In this document: in pieces, positions 17,116 through 25,551 of the stretch
Numbering within the stretch: position 1 is the first letter of the stretch
Layout of the letters: every line of letters begins with the position of its first letter
Source of the DNA: Flavobacterium quisquiliarum
Lineage (GTDB): Bacteria; Bacteroidota; Bacteroidia; Flavobacteriales; Flavobacteriaceae
Direction of reading: 5' to 3'
Assembly: GCF_019308285.1 (NCBI RefSeq)
Contig: NZ_WWEM01000020.1
Span: 1 to 64,000, forward strand
DNA length: 64,000 nt
Made by a program: the position numbers and the translations under genes
The notes under the pieces: generated by a model
Told to the model about the DNA's origin: nothing
The model's database searches: none
Seen by the model: only the letters and a program-made list of their open reading frames with translations

Positions 17116-18255
17116 ATGGGAGTAGTATACGGAATAGATATATATCATAAAAACTATTCAGAGGATCCAAATTATTATTCAGATTACGAGGTCTTTTCTC
17201 TTAAACAATTAGAGGAAGTATTAGAAAAAGCCATTAAAACTACCAGTTATCAATTAAAAAGAATTAATAGGCAAAGACTTTTATTACAATATTTCTCTGT
17301 AAACCAGAAAGAAAATAAAATAGTAAAAGGAGATGAACAGTTTACAATTGAAAACGATTTTTCAAAAAATAAGACTATACTCAAAGCACTAAAATTAACC
17401 CCTCGATTATATAATTTAATAATAAAATTATCTCAAACAAATAGAATAAAGGTTAAAGACAACGAGATTATACCTATTTATACCCTTGAAACAATATCGC
17501 AATACAAAGGAAAGGGAAATTATTGGCTTGCCTATAATAGAGATTCTAATGGAGTAAAAGACGATGCAATACAAATCGCAAAAAACTTTATAAATTATAA
17601 TGAGTTCTGGGAATTTACGGTTTTTATTGAAAATTTTGGATGTTTATATTTTAACAACCATACTGATGAACCTATTGATGGTTTTTACAATATTGTAATT
17701 AAATTAGTTTCGACAGGAGAAGAAAATAACAATCATGTCACATTAGAAGAAAGTGAAAATCTTTTAGACAAGTTTTTTTATAATATATTAGGAAAAAAAA
17801 TTAATAAGGTTTCAATACTTTTTCAACCAGTATATAAATCCTATGAGAATGTAAAAATTAAAATTGAAGGAAAACTTGATATTGAAAAATTAGTTAAAAC
17901 ATATCTTGAAATTAATATAGATCAAAACAAAAAACTTAAAAGTTATGATGTAAAGCTTTTAACGAATTATAGTATTAGTGTATGTGATTTTTATAAAAAA
18001 GAGGAAGAAGACCTTGGTAGTTTAGAAATCAATGAAGCAGGACTTCAGAAAGGGCTAATTTATAACAAAATATATAATAAAGGTGTGTTTAACTTTTTAT
18101 GCACTGTAATAACGACTAATTTTTGTCCCTGTTCGCCTGGTGGTGTAAATAATAAAGAAGAAAAGATTATATATTATAAACAGGCAAAGGACAAAGAAAT
18201 TCTTCAAAAATTATATAGTCCATTTGTTACTAATTTGATTTTTAAAAAAGTATAA
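17116..18255 (+). CDS. Protein of unknown function (379 residues)
   Basis: I do not recognise the family. There is no signal peptide or membrane segment, so it is probably cytoplasmic. The protein is rich in Lys, Asn, Ile and Tyr, in line with very low GC, and begins MGVVYGIDIYHKNYSED. The only striking motif is FCPCSPGG near residues 338-345, close to the C-terminus; two cysteines and a glycine pair there could bind metal or be structural. The gene stands alone: the pectin cluster ends 400 bases before it and the next gene is convergent. Such isolated low-GC genes are often recently acquired, and a toxin-immunity or phage-related role is possible, but nothing in the sequence shows it. Confidence 0.7.
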   Translation: MGVVYGIDIYHKNYSEDPNYYSDYEVFSLKQLEEVLEKAIKTTSYQLKRINRQRLLLQYFSVNQKENKIVKGDEQFTIENDFSKNKTILKALKLTPRLYNLIIKLSQTNRIKVKDNEIIPIYTLETISQYKGKGNYWLAYNRDSNGVKDDAIQIAKNFINYNEFWEFTVFIENFGCLYFNNHTDEPIDGFYNIVIKLVSTGEENNNHVTLEESENLLDKFFYNILGKKINKVSILFQPVYKSYENVKIKIEGKLDIEKLVKTYLEINIDQNKKLKSYDVKLLTNYSISVCDFYKKEEEDLGSLEINEAGLQKGLIYNKIYNKGVFNFLCTVITTNFCPCSPGGVNNKEEKIIYYKQAKDKEILQKLYSPFVTNLIFKKV

Positions 18256-18438
18256 ATTACTTTAATTATCTAAAGAAAATACTTTTAGAATTTGTAATAA
18301 ATCAAGATAATAATTTAAAATGAAAATATATTTTTGGAAAATTATCTAAGTTGCTTGATGCATAATTAAACGCAATGGCGATTTACAAAGATATCTTTTT
18401 CGGTCTTATTATTTTAAGAAAATCGGATCTTAAAAATA

Positions 18439-19449
18439 TCAGTGTTGATTTTTTAATATGCTTTTTTTAATAAAATCATCCATTGGTTTATGTTTGAATA
18501 ATTCAAAGTATTTAGATGAAAAATAACTTAATTTACTATAGCTTAATTCATACATTACTTCTGTAAGTGAATGATATTCGCCACTTTTTAAAAGTTCTTT
18601 GGCAAGGTTCATTTTTTCCTGAATGAAGAAATTATTAGGCGTCGTATCTGTATTTTCTTTAAAAGCCATTTTATATTTTGATTCAGACATTCCTGCCATC
18701 GAAGCTAGAAATATAACAGAAGGAAAGGGACTGTATAAATTAGAAAGCATGTATTTTTTTGTCTTATTTATAGCATCGCTTTCTGCCTGAGTTAGATTGT
18801 TTTTCTTTTTATCGATATCATAAAATTTGCTAAAGAAATTACCAAGAAGTTTTAGTGTAATGCCTTTTAAAAAAGATTCAAAAGATAGATCATGAATTGA
18901 TTTGGTCTTAAGAGATTGTAATAGCAGTATACTGTTACTATCAATGTTTCCATAGTGATAAAACATTTCCTTGCCAACTCTATCGTTGAGACTGCCTTTA
19001 TATTCTATTTCAGGGTATTTCGAAATGAAGTCTGCTAGCATTTTTTTGTCAACTAATATCCTCAATGCAAAAGTTCTTTCTTTTAAAGCAGGTTTATAAG
19101 AACTTTCAATTTGATTATCAATTATGGCTAAATCTAATTTATCATAGGACCCAATCTCATAATCGTGATTGTTAATCTTAATTAAATTGATGTGTTCACT
19201 TAGATCAAAGTGAAAAATATACAACTCGTGATCTGATTTTTGGCGATGTATTTTTAAGGGATTATTTAAAAAAACATCCATAAAAACTACTGATATATTT
19301 GGAGTAACTTCAGAAAAATAGCAATGACCATTTCCAATCTTTTTTGGAAAAGTAATTATTTTATCACCTATCATTTTTCCACCAGATTGTTTAGCAAGCT
19401 GTGGCATCCACTCAGGAGTTAGACTGTAATAATGCGATATTTTTTTCAT
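18439..19449 (-). CDS. AraC-family transcriptional regulator, copy A
   Basis: A 336-residue regulator. The last 100 residues are a two-helix-turn-helix AraC/XylS domain: the first recognition part near AGMSESKYKMAFKENTDTTPNNFF and the second near YSKLSYFSSKYFELFKHKP. The N-terminal 220 residues resemble those of copy B upstream (both begin with a short HxYS / W-Q-LA-Q-GG pattern) but match no sensor domain I know. It is the second gene of a minus-strand pair: copy B ends 39 bases before its start. Its target genes cannot be told from the window; the unknown 379-residue gene ends convergently with it. Confidence 0.87.
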   Translation of the reverse strand: MKKISHYYSLTPEWMPQLAKQSGGKMIGDKIITFPKKIGNGHCYFSEVTPNISVVFMDVFLNNPLKIHRQKSDHELYIFHFDLSEHINLIKINNHDYEIGSYDKLDLAIIDNQIESSYKPALKERTFALRILVDKKMLADFISKYPEIEYKGSLNDRVGKEMFYHYGNIDSNSILLLQSLKTKSIHDLSFESFLKGITLKLLGNFFSKFYDIDKKKNNLTQAESDAINKTKKYMLSNLYSPFPSVIFLASMAGMSESKYKMAFKENTDTTPNNFFIQEKMNLAKELLKSGEYHSLTEVMYELSYSKLSYFSSKYFELFKHKPMDDFIKKSILKNQH

Positions 19450-19488
19450 AGAATCTATAGTTCTTTAAAAGTGGTATTTGAAACTGTT

Positions 19489-20469
19489 TTATAATTCTTT
19501 GACAAACGCTTTTGGTGACAGCCCAAAATATTCCTTAAATTTCGAAGCGAAATATGAGTTATTTGTAAAATGAAGTTTATCAGCAATTTGGGAGATTGAT
19601 AATTCTTTGGCTTCAAGGAGCTCTTTGGCGAGTAATAATTTATTTTCGACAAAATATACATTTGGAGTGTTACCTGTAATTTTAGTAAACAAACTTTTAA
19701 ACTTAGACTCAGACATGTTTGCTTTGTTTGCCAATTGTTTTATACTCGGAAAATGATCTTCCAAATGTGCTGTTAAATACATTTGTATAGAAATAATAGT
19801 CGCCAGATCCTGTTGATTAACTGTTTGTATAATGATACGTTTTGTGGCTATTTTTTTTAAATAATTGGCAATAAGCATATGAACGCTTCCTGTAAGGTAT
19901 AAGTCAAAAATGGGGCCGCCCACTTTTACTTTTCGCAAATCATCAAGAATATGAAGGCTATCATCACTCATTCTGTCAAAACGAACAATTGTATTTAATT
20001 TGGGGTTAATGATTTTATCAATATCGGGTAAGAAGATATTATTTTTAATAGCAAAAGATTCAATAATATCTTTTCTAATGAATATGCAAAGAGCAAAAGT
20101 CTTGCTGCCCCTTGTTACATGGTAATCTGAAGACAATGCTCCATCAATTACAGATAAATTGTATTGCCATTTAGTGACGTTATACATAAAATCGGGGCCA
20201 GAAACGGTAGCATTACCTTCTGTAAGGTTGTAATAGTAGCCAACAAAATTAGGGTTGCTATTTCGCTGTATTAAATGTAATTCCTTTTTATATTCAACAT
20301 CAATATAGTATGCGATAATTCCTTCATCGCATTTTAAGAAATATCGGGTGCCAGTTTGAATGTCCTCAGGAATTACTATAAAACTTTCCTTTACTTCTCC
20401 ACCAAATTGGTCAGCCAAATTTTGCACCCAATCTAAATCTGCACTATAAAAATGTTCAATTGTTTTCAT
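19489..20469 (-). CDS. AraC-family transcriptional regulator, copy B
   Basis: A 326-residue paralogue of the downstream copy A, with the same architecture: unknown N-terminal domain of about 220 residues followed by AraC helix-turn-helix motifs (ANMSESKFKSLFTKITGNTPNVYF and LHFTNNSYFASKFKEYFGLSPK). The two probably arose by duplication and are likely cotranscribed, this one first. A -7-like box (TAACTTTA on the minus strand, 20491-20498) and a perfect TACTGTT/AACAGTA palindrome at 20512-20526 lie just upstream of its start codon, suggesting repression or autoregulation. Confidence 0.87.
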   Translation of the reverse strand: MKTIEHFYSADLDWVQNLADQFGGEVKESFIVIPEDIQTGTRYFLKCDEGIIAYYIDVEYKKELHLIQRNSNPNFVGYYYNLTEGNATVSGPDFMYNVTKWQYNLSVIDGALSSDYHVTRGSKTFALCIFIRKDIIESFAIKNNIFLPDIDKIINPKLNTIVRFDRMSDDSLHILDDLRKVKVGGPIFDLYLTGSVHMLIANYLKKIATKRIIIQTVNQQDLATIISIQMYLTAHLEDHFPSIKQLANKANMSESKFKSLFTKITGNTPNVYFVENKLLLAKELLEAKELSISQIADKLHFTNNSYFASKFKEYFGLSPKAFVKEL

Positions 20470-20774
20470 AGGAAGTATTATTTATCTATATAAAGTTAGT
20501 ATTTTTTAATTTACTGTTAAACAGTATGTTAAAATTTTGTTTTTTATTTGGTTGCTTTAATTGAATTCTCAGGATTCTAATTAACATTACTTTTTTAAAA
20601 GTAAGATTAGTCTTATTTTGTTGTTTATTTAACTTATTGGAGACAAATGGTATGCCTGAAATTTTTATTTTTGATTATTGGTTGAGAATCAATTGCTTAA
20701 TTTTTAGTGTTAAAAAAGCAGACAGTATAACAGCTGGGAATTTATACTCTAAATGGGAATAATTCCTCGATTTT
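20470..20774. other. Intergenic region upstream of the AraC pair
   Basis: No gene. Besides the palindrome at 20512-20526 it contains an 8-pair stem TTACTTTT/AAAAGTAA at 20587-20604 without a T-run on either strand. No clear terminator for the response-regulator operon was found. Confidence 0.4.
20512..20526 (-). promoter_or_regulatory. Candidate operator upstream of the AraC pair
   Basis: TACTGTT-A-AACAGTA is a perfect 7-base inverted repeat. It overlaps the expected -33 position of a promoter whose -7 box would be TAACTTTA (20498-20491, minus strand). The binding protein is unknown; AraC proteins usually bind direct repeats, so an outside regulator is also possible. Confidence 0.35.
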
Positions 20775-22103
20775 TTATTTCATTTTTTGATTTAATGTTT
20801 TTCGATCAATTTGTAAAATCTGAGCCGCTTTTGTTTTGTTGTTGTTTACAGATAGTAAAACTTTTACGATTTGTTCTTTTTCATATTCTTTTAAAGATTT
20901 GAAAATATCACTCGAACTAGAAATATGATATTTTAAGTGATCTGGAACTTGGGAAAGGCTTATGGTGTCATCACTAAGTATTACCATGCGTTGTATGATG
21001 TTTTCTAGTTCTCTTATGTTTCCAGGCCAGTTATATCTTAACAAAACCTCTAAAACTTTTTCATTTACTTTTATATTTGGTTTGTTATACTCGTTGGTAT
21101 ATTTTTCAATAAAGGCATTTATAAGTAGCGGTATATCTTCTTTGCGATCTCTTAAAGCTGCAGTTTTTATATTGATAATATTAATACGATAGTATAGATC
21201 CTGTCTAAAAAAACCTTTCGAGATCATTTCTTCAAGATCACAGTTTGTAGCTGATATTACTCTTACATCAATCTTTTCTGGTTTGTTTGAACCAATTCTT
21301 AGAATTTCTTTCTCTTGTAAAACTCTAAGAAGTTTTATCTGTACCATTAAAGGTGCATTTCCGATTTCATCTAAAAATATTGTACCGCCATTGGCTGCCT
21401 GAAATAAACCAATTCGATTTTCTGATGCCCCTGTAAAAGCTCCTTTTAAATGTCCAAATAATTCAGATTCAATTAAATTTTCTGGGATACCTCCACAGTT
21501 TATTGCAATAAATGGTTTATCGGCAAATTTTCCCGTATAGTGTATGGCTCTTGCAATTAATTCTTTTCCAGTGCCGCTTTCTCCTTCAATCAATATATTG
21601 GCTTTAGTATCTTTTACACGTTTTATAATTTCAATATTATCTTTAAATTGACTTGAATGGCCAATTATTTTATCATATGAATTTCCATTTTTATTATATT
21701 CAAAATGATTAGATTTTTTTTGAGAATGATTAGCTTTTAGAAGCGATCTTACTATTGCCTTATGCATTTCATCACTGGTAAAAGGCTTGGTTAAATACTC
21801 TAATGCGCCAGATTTAATAGCATTGACAACAGTATGAACAGATGGGATGCCAGAAACCACAAGTTTTGGTACCAAAGGATAATGTTCTTCTGTATACTTT
21901 ATTAGTTCAATCCCATTAATATCTGGCATATTGATATCTGTTATTAAAAGATCTATGGTAGATAGTTTTAAAACCTCAATAGCTTCTGTAACTGAAGAAG
22001 CTTTATAAGTTCGAAAATTTAAAGCTTTTAATTGTCTTTGAATTAAATCAAGCATATCAGTGTTATCATCGACAATAAGTATGTTTTCTTTTCTAGAGGT
22101 CAT
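20775..22103 (-). CDS. Sigma54-type response regulator (NtrC/AtoC family)
   Basis: A 442-residue activator with three domains. Residues 5-120 are a receiver with the phosphorylation site Asp56 (LLITDINMP) and Lys106 (TKPF). Residues 145-370 are an AAA+ sigma54-interaction domain with Walker A GESGTGKE (174-181) and the GAFTGA loop (221-226). The C-terminus is a Fis-type helix-turn-helix ending AAQILQIDRKTLNQKMK. Phosphorylation by the kinase encoded just upstream would let it open sigma54 promoters. The intact GAFTGA loop means it should be a true sigma54 activator. Only 7 bases separate the two genes. I found no convincing -24/-12 promoter among the neighbours, so its targets are probably elsewhere. 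Confidence 0.93.
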   Translation of the reverse strand: MTSRKENILIVDDNTDMLDLIQRQLKALNFRTYKASSVTEAIEVLKLSTIDLLITDINMPDINGIELIKYTEEHYPLVPKLVVSGIPSVHTVVNAIKSGALEYLTKPFTSDEMHKAIVRSLLKANHSQKKSNHFEYNKNGNSYDKIIGHSSQFKDNIEIIKRVKDTKANILIEGESGTGKELIARAIHYTGKFADKPFIAINCGGIPENLIESELFGHLKGAFTGASENRIGLFQAANGGTIFLDEIGNAPLMVQIKLLRVLQEKEILRIGSNKPEKIDVRVISATNCDLEEMISKGFFRQDLYYRINIINIKTAALRDRKEDIPLLINAFIEKYTNEYNKPNIKVNEKVLEVLLRYNWPGNIRELENIIQRMVILSDDTISLSQVPDHLKYHISSSSDIFKSLKEYEKEQIVKVLLSVNNNKTKAAQILQIDRKTLNQKMK

Positions 22104-22110
22104 TTTGTCA

Positions 22111-23202
22111 TTATATTAAAGGTATTTTAATTGTAAAAATGGTTCCAGCAGGAAAATTATCTTGCTGCACAATCTCTCCGTTATGATTTTTAATTATTCC
22201 GTGCACAACACTCAAGCCTAAACCACAGCCATAATTAACTGGTTTTGTCGAAAAAAAAGGTTCGAATATTTTTTCTTTAATATCTTCTGGTATACCAGTT
22301 CCTTGATCTTCTATTTTTAGAAATAAATTAAAATCATCACTGTCTACTGTAATTTTAATTGTGCTTTTTTCTGGTGAGGCGTAGATAGCATTTATAAGTA
22401 AATTGAATAAAACTTGAGTAATTTGAACAGAATCTACTTTTGCAACAATATTATCATTTTTAATAATTAATTCACTTTTAATTCCTTTTTTCTGAAAGTT
22501 TGATTTTAAAAAGGATAAAGCAAACAGAATAATTGGTTTTATTTCTTGCAATTCTAATTTCTGAGGCATTTCACAAGAGAAATACATTAGTTTTTTGACT
22601 ATTTCTCTGGAATAAATAACAGAATTTATTACAATCGAAATATCCGAATCAATATCAGGATTTTTATTATGATCCTTTATTAGCTCTGCAAAACCTAGGA
22701 TGTTTCCTAATGGTGTATTTAATTCATGCGCAATTCCAGCTGTCATTTCACCAAGAAGCGTTAAGCGTTCCATGCGTTCTAACATTCTTCTTAAAACGGC
22801 TTTTCTTTCTAAGGTTTGATATTTTTCAATATAGTTTCCTATTTCTATTGCAATTGTATCTAATAGTTTTTGTTCGTCTTCTTGAAAATCTTTTTCAGAG
22901 TATCTTGTAGTCGGATAATGAACCTTAATATGACCAACATCTTCATTCTTAACTTTTATGAGACTTGATTGAAAAACACTATTTTCATTCTGTTCGGATG
23001 TTGATAAATGATAATTTGCTACATGAAGTTCTACAATGGCATCTAAGTTAAAATGCCAAGCATTTTTAGCACTCAGTATAATTTCATAAAGAGTTTGAAT
23101 GTGGATGGATGTGGATTTCGAAATGATCTTAGAAATTTCATATAGACAGGTAAGTTCTTTAATTTTTTCTTTAAGATTTTCCTCTGTTAATTGCAGGTTC
23201 AT
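22111..23202 (-). CDS. Cytoplasmic sensor histidine kinase
   Basis: A 363-residue kinase without membrane segments, so it senses an internal signal or a partner protein. Residues 10-130 look like a GAF-type sensor domain. The phosphoacceptor is His159 in GIAHELNTPLGNI. The C-terminal ATPase has an N box near LLINAIYASPE and G boxes near IEDQGTGIPE and CGLGLSVVHGI. It pairs with the sigma54-type response regulator encoded 7 bases downstream. The promoter at 23241-23274 fits a start at the ATG at 23202. The NtrB-like build is common for partners of NtrC-family regulators. Confidence 0.92.
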   Translation of the reverse strand: MNLQLTEENLKEKIKELTCLYEISKIISKSTSIHIQTLYEIILSAKNAWHFNLDAIVELHVANYHLSTSEQNENSVFQSSLIKVKNEDVGHIKVHYPTTRYSEKDFQEDEQKLLDTIAIEIGNYIEKYQTLERKAVLRRMLERMERLTLLGEMTAGIAHELNTPLGNILGFAELIKDHNKNPDIDSDISIVINSVIYSREIVKKLMYFSCEMPQKLELQEIKPIILFALSFLKSNFQKKGIKSELIIKNDNIVAKVDSVQITQVLFNLLINAIYASPEKSTIKITVDSDDFNLFLKIEDQGTGIPEDIKEKIFEPFFSTKPVNYGCGLGLSVVHGIIKNHNGEIVQQDNFPAGTIFTIKIPLI

Positions 23203-23561
23203 TGTGAGAAAATGTTTATTTTTTTATTTTGAATTTGGCTCAAAAGTAAATAAATATTTTGGAGATAAATTCAAAAGAAAGTTAAAACTTAACTGCTTGA
23301 TAATAAATGATATATGTTCTTTTGTTTAACCTTATTTTATTGTTTTTATGACTTTTAAGGGTAGTTTTAATAAGAAGTTTTGTGTAAAAAAGTGGCAAAT
23401 AATACCGTTTTTTTCATAGGTTAATTTTATGACTCTTCCATTATTGTTTTTAGGTCCTTAATTAAGTCTTATTTTGATAGTTTAAAAACTTATAGATCTC
23501 TAAAAAAGTGACTTGATGAAATACTTTTGCCTATTAGAATAATAAGCTGAAAACAAAAAAT
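23203..23561. other. Divergent intergenic region between the kinase and the YcxB-like gene
   Basis: Holds the kinase promoter on the minus strand. On the plus side the nearest thing to a promoter is TTG...TATTTTG ending near 23478, which is off the consensus by a base in box length. The GTGGCAAATAATACC at about 23391 looks like half of a sigma54 site but lacks the -12 GC. Confidence 0.4.
23241..23274 (-). promoter_or_regulatory. Promoter of the kinase/response-regulator operon
   Basis: On the minus strand, TTG (23274-23272), a 23-base spacer and TACTTTTG (23248-23241), an exact TANNTTTG box. It lies 39 bases before the kinase start codon. The spacer is at the long end of the usual range. Confidence 0.5.
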
Positions 23562-24095
23562 ATGACCACTGCTAGTTTTTCATTAGAGTTTCAATTGAAT
23601 ATTTCTGAAGTAAAAAAACTTAACAAAATGTATTTTAAACATTTATTAAGAGAGCGAATTGTATATTGCTTTCTTGCTGTCTTAATGTTTGTGATTTTTG
23701 TTGATTATACTGTAGAAACAGATTTTTTTGATTGGTTGCTAAGAAGCTTATTTCTCGTTGTTGCTTTTGTAATAATTCAGTTTTCATTTATTGACATTAT
23801 ATCCAAAACAGTCTTTAAATGGATTAAGAAATTAATGAGACTTGATAAATTTCCTAATAGATACAAACTCACTTTTACTTATTCTGATATTTGTGTCAAA
23901 TCACCATTGGGAGAATTAACTCATAAGTGGTCCAAAATTGAAAAAGTTATTTTGACCAAAAATTTTTTGTTTTTCTATGTTAAAGAACAAAACAGTTATA
24001 TAATTTCTATCTCGAAAAAAGATAGTGATTCCAGAAAAATAGATGAGTTGCTTTCATTTGTTGAAAAAAATGTTATTCCTATTATTAAAGTTTAA
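23562..24095 (+). CDS. YcxB-like membrane protein
   Basis: A 177-residue protein with two adjacent membrane segments (about residues 33-53 and 58-82) and a soluble C-terminal half. That half, KLTFTYSDICVKSPLGELTHKWSKIEKV followed by FLFFYVKEQNSYIISI, matches the YcxB-like domain: short beta strands with a central tryptophan. The function of this family is not known. It is on the strand opposite to the kinase operon and shares the intergenic region with it. Another small unknown gene follows. Confidence 0.72.
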   Translation: MTTASFSLEFQLNISEVKKLNKMYFKHLLRERIVYCFLAVLMFVIFVDYTVETDFFDWLLRSLFLVVAFVIIQFSFIDIISKTVFKWIKKLMRLDKFPNRYKLTFTYSDICVKSPLGELTHKWSKIEKVILTKNFLFFYVKEQNSYIISISKKDSDSRKIDELLSFVEKNVIPIIKV

Positions 24096-24252
24096 GTCTT
24101 TAGTTTTTATTATTTGATAGATTAAAAAATACCTTAAAGTTGCCATTTTATGACTTTTTGTGGGTTATATTAATAAAATTATAGATCTAATTTTACAATG
24201 TTCTTACTTATTTGTTGTTAGGACAAAATATTCATTGTGGATCTTAAAAAAA

Positions 24253-24702
24253 ATGAAAATGGAAAAGGAGCGAGTTTTAGTACGAGATAATAAAGGGATC
24301 TTTTTGAAAATGTTTAAAAGAAGGCTAAAAGCTGATTTTGATTTTTTTGAAAAATCCTTTTTTGATCATAGTGAAGACAAGATTAAACAATATGACCGTA
24401 TTGTTTATGTTGTATATGAAAAAAAAGAATTGCTTGGTTTCTTGCAAGAGGAAAATAAAAACGAAAACATTTTAGTTTGTTTATTTGATAAGCATTTCTT
24501 TACGAGCCTTTCGTTTTTAGAAATGATCAATAATTTGATTTTGTTTGACGAATCTAAAACTAGTCGAGAAATTTTTAAAGAGGTAAAAACATTCTTTAAG
24601 AAGAAATTGGACTTTAGAAATGATAGAATCTCTTTACAGCAGTTAAATTTTATGCAAGCAAAATTTCCTGAATATTATAAAGCAATGTATTATTTAATGT
24701 AA
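24253..24702 (+). CDS. Small protein of unknown function
   Basis: The open frame begins with a GTG at 24160, but the ATG at 24253 (or the one at 24259) is the likelier start because it gives a compact charged protein beginning MKMEKERVLVRDNKG and removes a poorly coding stretch. About 149 residues. The middle (RIVYVVYEKKELLGFL, ENILVCLFDKHFF) alternates hydrophobic strands and helices and recalls a degenerate receiver fold, but no phosphorylation site is seen. No signal peptide remains with this start. A strong terminator at 24762 ends the unit. No relative is recognised. Confidence 0.55.
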   Translation: MKMEKERVLVRDNKGIFLKMFKRRLKADFDFFEKSFFDHSEDKIKQYDRIVYVVYEKKELLGFLQEENKNENILVCLFDKHFFTSLSFLEMINNLILFDESKTSREIFKEVKTFFKKKLDFRNDRISLQQLNFMQAKFPEYYKAMYYLM

Positions 24703-24761
24703 TTATTTTATTTTTTATATTTTTCTATGTATCTATTTTGACTAATAGTACGCCATGAAAT

Positions 24762-24801
24762 GCAGGATAAGGATTTTTTCTTATCCTGCTTTCTTTTTTT
24801 T
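24762..24801 (+). terminator. Rho-independent terminator
   Basis: GCAGGATAAG (24762-24771) and CTTATCCTGC (24780-24789) form a perfect 10-pair stem with loop GATTTTTT, followed by TTTCTTTTTTTT. It ends the transcript of the two small unknown genes. Confidence 0.85.
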
Positions 24802-25208
24802 GATTGCTGGGATCTAGTTAAATAAAGTTTTTTGATTTTTATCTATTGACTTTAATAATAGATTGTCTTGAATCTTTCAATAAGAAGATTGATAAAAGTC
24901 TTATTAAGGACAATATTTTTTTTTATGTCTATCTGAGTTAGATGTTTTTCGATTAATTTTCTCCTATCTGAGTCATTTTTTCTTAATGAAATTGTAAGAA
25001 AAGGGAGCGGTTGCTAATGAAATCTTTTATTATTTCCCATGTTTACGATACTTTCTATAAAGCCTCTAAATGAAATGTAATAGTTTATTTTTAAAATAAG
25101 TGTTTGATTTCTAATTAATTGTGTTTACTGGCACTCACGAAAAAAGAAGAGTCAATTTATTGTAAAGAAAATGAGTGAAAAACTGCATTAAATTTAACAG
25201 CAATTTTG
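24802..25208. other. Intergenic region without recognisable features
   Basis: About 400 AT-rich bases between the terminator and the promoter of the H1-like gene. No open frame, hairpin or promoter worth reporting was seen. Confidence 0.4.
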
Positions 25209-25238
25209 TTGTAACTATCACACAAACTTTTATTTTTG
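25209..25238 (+). promoter_or_regulatory. Promoter of the H1-like gene
   Basis: TTG at 25209-25211, a 19-base spacer and TATTTTTG at 25231-25238 match the Bacteroidota consensus exactly. The start codon is 26 bases further on. This is the cleanest promoter in the window and suggests strong vegetative expression. Confidence 0.75.
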
Positions 25239-25263
25239 TGGCTTAATTTAACAATATATAAGC

Positions 25264-25440
25264 ATGAAAGATTTATTAGTAAAAATCAACGCCGAAATTG
25301 ACACATTTAAAGCAGAAGCTGAATCTTTAACTGAAAAAGGAATTAAAGCTGCAGGTCCAAGAGCACGTAAAGCTACTTTAGAAATTGAAAAACTTTTAAA
25401 AGAGTTTAGAAAAGTTTCTATCGAAGAATCAAAAAAATAA
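25264..25440 (+). CDS. Histone H1-like DNA-binding protein (58 residues)
   Basis: A short gene, MKDLLVKINAEIDTF... to ...VSIEESKK, of 58 residues and highly charged. It resembles the small H1/Hc1-like proteins found in Bacteroidota: an amphipathic N-terminal helix, a central basic stretch (KAAGPRARKATLEIEK) and a lysine-rich end. Expected role: nucleoid packing by non-specific DNA binding. It is supported by an exact consensus promoter 26 bases upstream and a strong terminator 10 bases downstream, so it is a monocistronic real gene although it is small. The gene is conserved in style but the family assignment is from memory. Confidence 0.8.
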   Translation: MKDLLVKINAEIDTFKAEAESLTEKGIKAAGPRARKATLEIEKLLKEFRKVSIEESKK

Positions 25441-25449
25441 TACAACTAA

Positions 25450-25476
25450 AACCTCGTCAATCGACGAGGTTTTTTT
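25450..25476 (+). terminator. Bidirectional terminator after the H1-like gene
   Basis: ACCTCGTC AATC GACGAGGT is a perfect 8-pair stem followed by six T on the plus strand. AAAA precedes it, so it can also work for the convergent GntR-type gene on the minus strand. Confidence 0.85.
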
Positions 25477-25551
25477 ATGCTCTAAAAAAAGTAAAGTTTA
25501 AGACAAAGAGAAGAGACCTTTGTTACTTTGCTCCTATGTAACTTTGCATCT

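Noticed and set aside
23385..23410. Sigma54 promoter before the YcxB-like gene
   Set aside because: TGGCA is present, but the GC expected 10 bases after GG is absent, so the -12 element fails.
24160..24252. GTG-started N-terminal extension of the small unknown protein at 24253
   Set aside because: The added 31 residues have poor coding character and a hydrophobic stretch absent from the rest; the ATG at 24253 is simpler. Not fully excluded, since a membrane anchor is possible.
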